The notes under the pieces were generated by a model. It saw nothing but the letters and a program-made list of their open reading frames with translations, ran no database searches and was not told where the DNA came from. DNA of 9,821 nucleotides. Origin: Microbacteriaceae bacterium (GTDB lineage Bacteria; Actinomycetota; Actinomycetes; Actinomycetales; Microbacteriaceae). The stretch spans positions 9,850 through 19,670 of the forward strand of contig DMKW01000258.1 in the NCBI GenBank assembly GCA_003454135.1, given 5' to 3'. Shown here in pieces: positions 7,012 through 9,821 of the stretch. How positions within the stretch are numbered: the stretch's first letter is position 1; each line of letters starts with the position of its first letter. The translations under genes were made by a program, and so were the position numbers.

Positions 7012-7919
7012 TGGCAAACGTTCTGGAGCGTCAGGCCGCCAAGGCGAGCGCGGCGGCCAACAGCCAGCACTCGCGGACGCGCCGGGCCGGCAGGAGGCGC
7101 GCGGGGGAGAAGCCCAACGTGCTCGCCGGCATCGGGGGATTCGTGTGGCTCGCGATCATCATCCTGCCGATCTACTACATCGTGATCACGAGCGTCCGCC
7201 CCCAGGCCGGGTTCTTCTCGAGCAACCAGTTGTTGCCTCCCGTCAATCCGACATTCGACCAGTACGCACTCGTGCTGCAGAGCGACTTCTTCCTCTACCT
7301 GGCCAACAGCCTCATCATCACCGTGGCGAGCGTGGTCGTCACCGTCTTCATCTCGATCATGGCGGCGTTCGCGATCGTGAGGTCCCAGACATGGTTCGTG
7401 CGGGCGACATTCTCGCTCTTCCTGCTCGGCCTCGCGATCCCCCTGCAGGCCACGATCATCCCGCTGTTCTACATGCTGAGCAAGGCGGGCCTGTACGACA
7501 GCCTGCTCGCGCTCATCCTGCCCTCGATCGGGTTCGCGATCCCGCTGACCGTGCTCATTCTCGCCAACTTCATCCGGGACATCCCGAAGGAGCTGTTCGA
7601 ATCGATGAAGGTCGATGGCGCGACCAATTGGAGGATGCTGTTCTCGCTCGTGATCCCCCTGTCGCGGCCCGCGATCGTCACGGTCGCGCTCTACAACGCC
7701 CTCGGGGTTTGGAACGGGTTCCTCTTTCCTCTCGTGCTCACGCAGAGTCCGGAGAAGAGAGTGTTGCCGCTGTCGCTCTGGACCTTCCAGGGGCAGTTCA
7801 GCGTCAATGTCCCGGCGGTGCTCGCCGCGGTCGTGCTGTCGACGCTCCCCGTCTTCGTGCTCTACGTCTTCGGGCGACGTCAGCTGGTCAGCGGAATGAC
7901 GGCAGGATTCAGCAAGTGA
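7011..7919 (+). CDS. Sugar ABC transporter permease 2 (MalG/BxlG-like)
   Basis: Second channel subunit of the same CUT1 importer. It is 302 aa, with a basic N-terminal stretch (residues 22-34, Arg-rich), a first membrane segment at about 40-61 and five more ending near residue 288. The EAA loop FESMKVDGATNWRMLFSLVIP (196-216) is a variant with E-S-M replacing E-A-A but keeps D-G-A and the final I-P. The ending GMTAGFSK is typical of MalG-type permeases. The start ATG at 7011 overlaps the TAA of permease 1 by one base (TAATG) and has a strong AGGAGG upstream, so this start is secure. No ATPase gene follows; a shared MsiK-type ATPase encoded elsewhere is the usual actinobacterial solution. Confidence 0.94.
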   Translation: MANVLERQAAKASAAANSQHSRTRRAGRRRAGEKPNVLAGIGGFVWLAIIILPIYYIVITSVRPQAGFFSSNQLLPPVNPTFDQYALVLQSDFFLYLANSLIITVASVVVTVFISIMAAFAIVRSQTWFVRATFSLFLLGLAIPLQATIIPLFYMLSKAGLYDSLLALILPSIGFAIPLTVLILANFIRDIPKELFESMKVDGATNWRMLFSLVIPLSRPAIVTVALYNALGVWNGFLFPLVLTQSPEKRVLPLSLWTFQGQFSVNVPAVLAAVVLSTLPVFVLYVFGRRQLVSGMTAGFSK

Positions 7920-7929
7920 CGGGAGCCCT

Positions 7930-7942
7930 GTTTCGCCGAAAC
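7930..7942. promoter_or_regulatory. Perfect palindrome between permease 2 and oxidoreductase
   Basis: GTTTCG-C-CGAAAC is a perfect 6-bp inverted repeat around a single base, in the 82-nt gap before the oxidoreductase. The one-base centre makes it a poor RNA hairpin, so a protein-binding site is more likely than a terminator. Its half-sites match the TTTCG/CGAAA dyads upstream of lacI/GH3 and the transporter. It may allow separate LacI control of the catabolic genes. Confidence 0.5.
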
Positions 7943-8001
7943 GCCCGGACCGGGTACCGCACGACCCACCACGACGCAGCAATGAACTCCTGGAGCTAGA
8001 A

Positions 8002-9213
8002 GTGCATCACAACGGACCCCGGCTCAACGTCGCAATGGTCGGATACGGTTTCATGGGCGCGGCCCACTCGCAGGGTTGGCGGGTGGCCCCCCGATTCTTC
8101 GACCTTCCGCTCGAGCCGCGTCGCTCGGTGATCGTCGGGAGGGACGGGGCCAGGACGGCGGCCGCTGCGGCCAAGTTCGGTTGGGACGAAGCCGAGACCG
8201 ACTGGCGCCGCGTGATCGAGCGGGATGACATCGACCTCGTCGACATCTGCGCGCCGGGGAACGTTCACCCCGAGATCGCGATCGCCGCGCTCGAGGCCGG
8301 CAAACACGTGCTGTGCGAAAAACCGCTGGCCAACAGTGTGGAGGAAGCCGCCCGAATGACGAGGGCGGCCGAGATCGCGGCCCGCTCCGGCGTCTTCGCG
8401 ATGGTCGGCTTCAGCTACCGCCGGGTGCCGGCAATCACCTTCGCCCGGGACCTCGTGGCCGCGGGACGGTTGGGCGAGATCCGCCAGGTGCGCGCTCAGT
8501 ACCTTCAGGACTGGCTCGTCGACGCGAGTGGTCCGATGACGTGGCGACTCGACAAGGCGCTCGCTGGATCGGGTTCTCTCGGCGACATCGGCGCCCACGC
8601 GATCGACGCGGTCCAGTTCATCACCGGGCAATCGCTCGACTCCGTGAGCGGCGTGCTGCACACCTTTGTGACCGAGCGGCCAACGCTCGCGGAATCGGTC
8701 GGCCTCGGCGGAACGGCGTCAGGAGAGTTCGGGGCCGTCACGGTCGATGACGTCGCCCTCTTCTCTGCGAGGCTGAGCGGGGGAGGTCTCGGCGCGTTCG
8801 AAGCCACCCGCTACGCGACGGGAAGGAAGAACGCGTTCCGGATCGAGATCAGCGGTTCAGACGGCGCACTGGCATTCGACCTCGAACGGATGAACGAACT
8901 CGAGTTCTACGACGCGCGCGATCCGCAGGGCGAGCAGGGCTTCACAAGGATTCTCGTGACAGAGCCAGGGCATCCGTACGCAGCCGCCTGGTGGCCGACC
9001 GGCCATGGTCTCGGCTACGAGCATCCGTTCTCCCACCAGGTGCGCGACCTCGTGGTCGACATCGCCGAGGGACGCCAGCCGAGACCGTCGTTCGCCGACG
9101 GGCTTCAGGTGCAACGCGTGCTCGCCGCGGTGGAAGCCAGCGCCGCGAACGGCAGCGCCTGGACCAATCCGGCCGATCCGTCGGGCCCGAGCGTGCCGAA
9201 GGAACAATCGTGA
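8002..9213 (+). CDS. Gfo/Idh/MocA-family NAD(P)-dependent oxidoreductase
   Basis: A probable sugar or sugar-derivative dehydrogenase of 403 aa. The N-terminal Rossmann domain has GYGFMG (14-19), the family signature CEKPLA (105-110) and DICAPGNVHPEIAIAALEAGKHV before it. The C-terminal beta-sheet domain contains GSLGDIGAHAID (191-202), where Asp195 and His199 are the usual catalytic/substrate pair, following EKP Lys107. GTG 8002 is preceded by TGGAG 6 nt upstream, and the glycine-rich loop follows closely, so the start is well supported. It lies 82 nt after permease 2 and overlaps the isomerase remnant by 4 nt (GTGA), so it belongs to a catabolic operon. Family members beside ThuA genes include ThuB, linked to trehalose oxidation to the 3-keto sugar. 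A similar C3 oxidation of the imported glycoside is plausible here but unproven. The substrate is unknown. Confidence 0.9.
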   Translation: MHHNGPRLNVAMVGYGFMGAAHSQGWRVAPRFFDLPLEPRRSVIVGRDGARTAAAAAKFGWDEAETDWRRVIERDDIDLVDICAPGNVHPEIAIAALEAGKHVLCEKPLANSVEEAARMTRAAEIAARSGVFAMVGFSYRRVPAITFARDLVAAGRLGEIRQVRAQYLQDWLVDASGPMTWRLDKALAGSGSLGDIGAHAIDAVQFITGQSLDSVSGVLHTFVTERPTLAESVGLGGTASGEFGAVTVDDVALFSARLSGGGLGAFEATRYATGRKNAFRIEISGSDGALAFDLERMNELEFYDARDPQGEQGFTRILVTEPGHPYAAAWWPTGHGLGYEHPFSHQVRDLVVDIAEGRQPRPSFADGLQVQRVLAAVEASAANGSAWTNPADPSGPSVPKEQS

Positions 9214-9302
9214 CGCGACCTGTGACGCTCTTCACCGGACGCGCCAGCGGCGGCGTTCGACGCAGCCTTCAGCAACCGCTGACCCCGCTCACCGTCGGCT
9301 AA
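9210..9302 (+). pseudogene. Collapsed remnant of a sugar phosphate isomerase/epimerase gene
   Basis: GTG 9210 overlaps the oxidoreductase stop (GTGA), the arrangement expected for a translationally coupled next gene. The first ten residues, MTRPVTLFTG, match the N-terminus I recall for TIM-barrel sugar phosphate isomerase/epimerases in Gfo/Idh-ThuA operons, usually continuing QWADLP. Here similarity stops at residue 10 and the frame closes after 30 aa. In the +1 frame from 9241, APAAAFDAAFSNR ends at TGA 9280-9282 and looks like the C-terminal tail of such a protein. The simplest reading is an internal deletion of most of a gene usually near 300 codons, with a frame change near 9240. A natural deletion or an assembly error are both possible, and the match is from memory. 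Confidence 0.5.
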
Positions 9303-9316
9303 GAAAGTACAGAAAA

Positions 9317-9821
9317 ATGACCTCACTTCACCCATCAGGCGGCTCCGAGCAACGCCACGCCCTCGTGGTGCGCGGGGGCTGGGACGGGCATCAGCCCGTC
9401 GACACGACCAACGTCTTCATCCCGTTTCTCGAGAAGAACGGCTTCACCGTGCGGGTCGAGGGCACTCCGGCGCCCTACGCGGATGCCGAATACATGGACA
9501 CTGTTGACCTGATCGTGCAGACCAACACGATGTCGACTATAGAACCGGACGAGTTCGCGGGACTCAGGCGTGCCGTCGAGAGGGGAACCGGGCTCGCGGG
9601 CTGGCACGGCGGCATCGCCGACTCGTACCGCAACACCTCCGACTACCTGCAGCTCATCGGCGGCCAGTTCGCGTGCCACCCAGGCAAGCGCCCGGAGGAC
9701 CGGACCGGCGAGCAGTCCGACAACTACGTGCCGCACACGATCAACATGCTTCCGGCCGCGGCCGCGCATCCGATCACAGAGGGCATCGCCGATTTCGAGC
9801 TCGTGACCGAGCAGTACTGGG
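9317..9821 (+). CDS. ThuA-like domain protein (C-terminal part beyond right edge)
   Basis: Homologue of the trehalose-utilisation protein ThuA, which has a glutamine-amidotransferase-like fold and acts with a Gfo/Idh dehydrogenase in disaccharide breakdown. The frame runs from ATG 9317 through 168 complete codons to the edge. Recognisable family blocks are ALVVRGGWDGHQP (15-27), GLAGWHGGIADSYRNTSDY (92-110), LIGGQFACHPG (113-123) and FELVTEQYW (160-168). These cover most of the core fold; related proteins are typically about 220-280 aa, so perhaps a quarter to a third is missing. The ribosome site is weak (AAGAAAG, about 9 nt upstream). The gene lies 103 nt after the oxidoreductase, separated by the isomerase remnant. 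Its exact reaction is not established; processing of a 3-keto sugar intermediate is the leading idea for the family and is inference here. Confidence 0.88.
   Translation, partial: MTSLHPSGGSEQRHALVVRGGWDGHQPVDTTNVFIPFLEKNGFTVRVEGTPAPYADAEYMDTVDLIVQTNTMSTIEPDEFAGLRRAVERGTGLAGWHGGIADSYRNTSDYLQLIGGQFACHPGKRPEDRTGEQSDNYVPHTINMLPAAAAHPITEGIADFELVTEQYW

Noticed and set aside
5475..7017. Long minus-strand frames opposite the binding-protein and permease 1 genes (5475-6356, 6052-7017)
   Set aside because: Both cross real gene boundaries and give His/Asp/Arg-rich translations typical of antisense high-GC frames.
7930..7942. The GTTTCG-C-CGAAAC palindrome as a transcription terminator
   Set aside because: A one-base centre cannot form a tight loop, the usable stem would be short, and no T-run follows. 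A protein-binding site fits better.
6795..7982. 395-codon minus-strand frame opposite permease 2
   Set aside because: Antisense shadow, very rich in Glu/Arg/Asp/His, with no recognisable domain.

Overview
The window reads as chromosomal DNA of a high-GC Gram-positive actinobacterium, probably Microbacteriaceae or a close relative. This is inferred from strong G/C third-position bias, GTG/TTG starts, a LacI regulator that looks leaderless, and a sugar ABC importer with no ATPase gene beside it. It is one sugar-utilisation locus with two arms around a regulator. No tRNA, rRNA, CRISPR array, transposase or integrase was seen.

Left arm (minus strand, about 1-3207): a cytoplasmic family 3 glycoside hydrolase, most likely a beta-xylosidase or beta-glucosidase, is followed 49 nt downstream by xylA (xylose isomerase), which runs off the left edge. 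All xylose isomerase active-site residues that fall inside the window are visible. Right arm (plus strand, 3335-9821): a LacI-family regulator, a 391-nt intergenic region, then a lipoprotein sugar-binding protein, two CUT1-type permeases, a Gfo/Idh/MocA oxidoreductase, a collapsed remnant of what looks like a sugar phosphate isomerase/epimerase gene, and a ThuA-like gene cut by the right edge.

The core (LacI, binding protein, two permeases, GH3) resembles the actinobacterial bxl loci for xylobiose/xylo-oligosaccharide uptake. The working model is import by the lipoprotein and permeases with ATP hydrolysis by a shared ATPase encoded elsewhere (MsiK type), cytoplasmic hydrolysis by GH3, and isomerisation of xylose to xylulose by XylA. 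The Gfo/Idh and ThuA genes suggest a second, oxidative (3-keto-sugar type) route for the same or a related glycoside, as in trehalose thu operons. That second route is inference.

Inverted repeats built from TTTCG and CGAAA half-sites lie in the divergent GH3/lacI region (3240-3259), upstream of the transporter operon (4432-4443) and between permease 2 and the oxidoreductase (7930-7942). A weaker relative lies before xylA (807-820). They are the best candidates for operators of the local LacI regulator. The most unusual observation is the isomerase remnant at 9210-9302, where about ten N-terminal codons appear joined directly to a few C-terminal codons. The window contains no system I would call wholly new.
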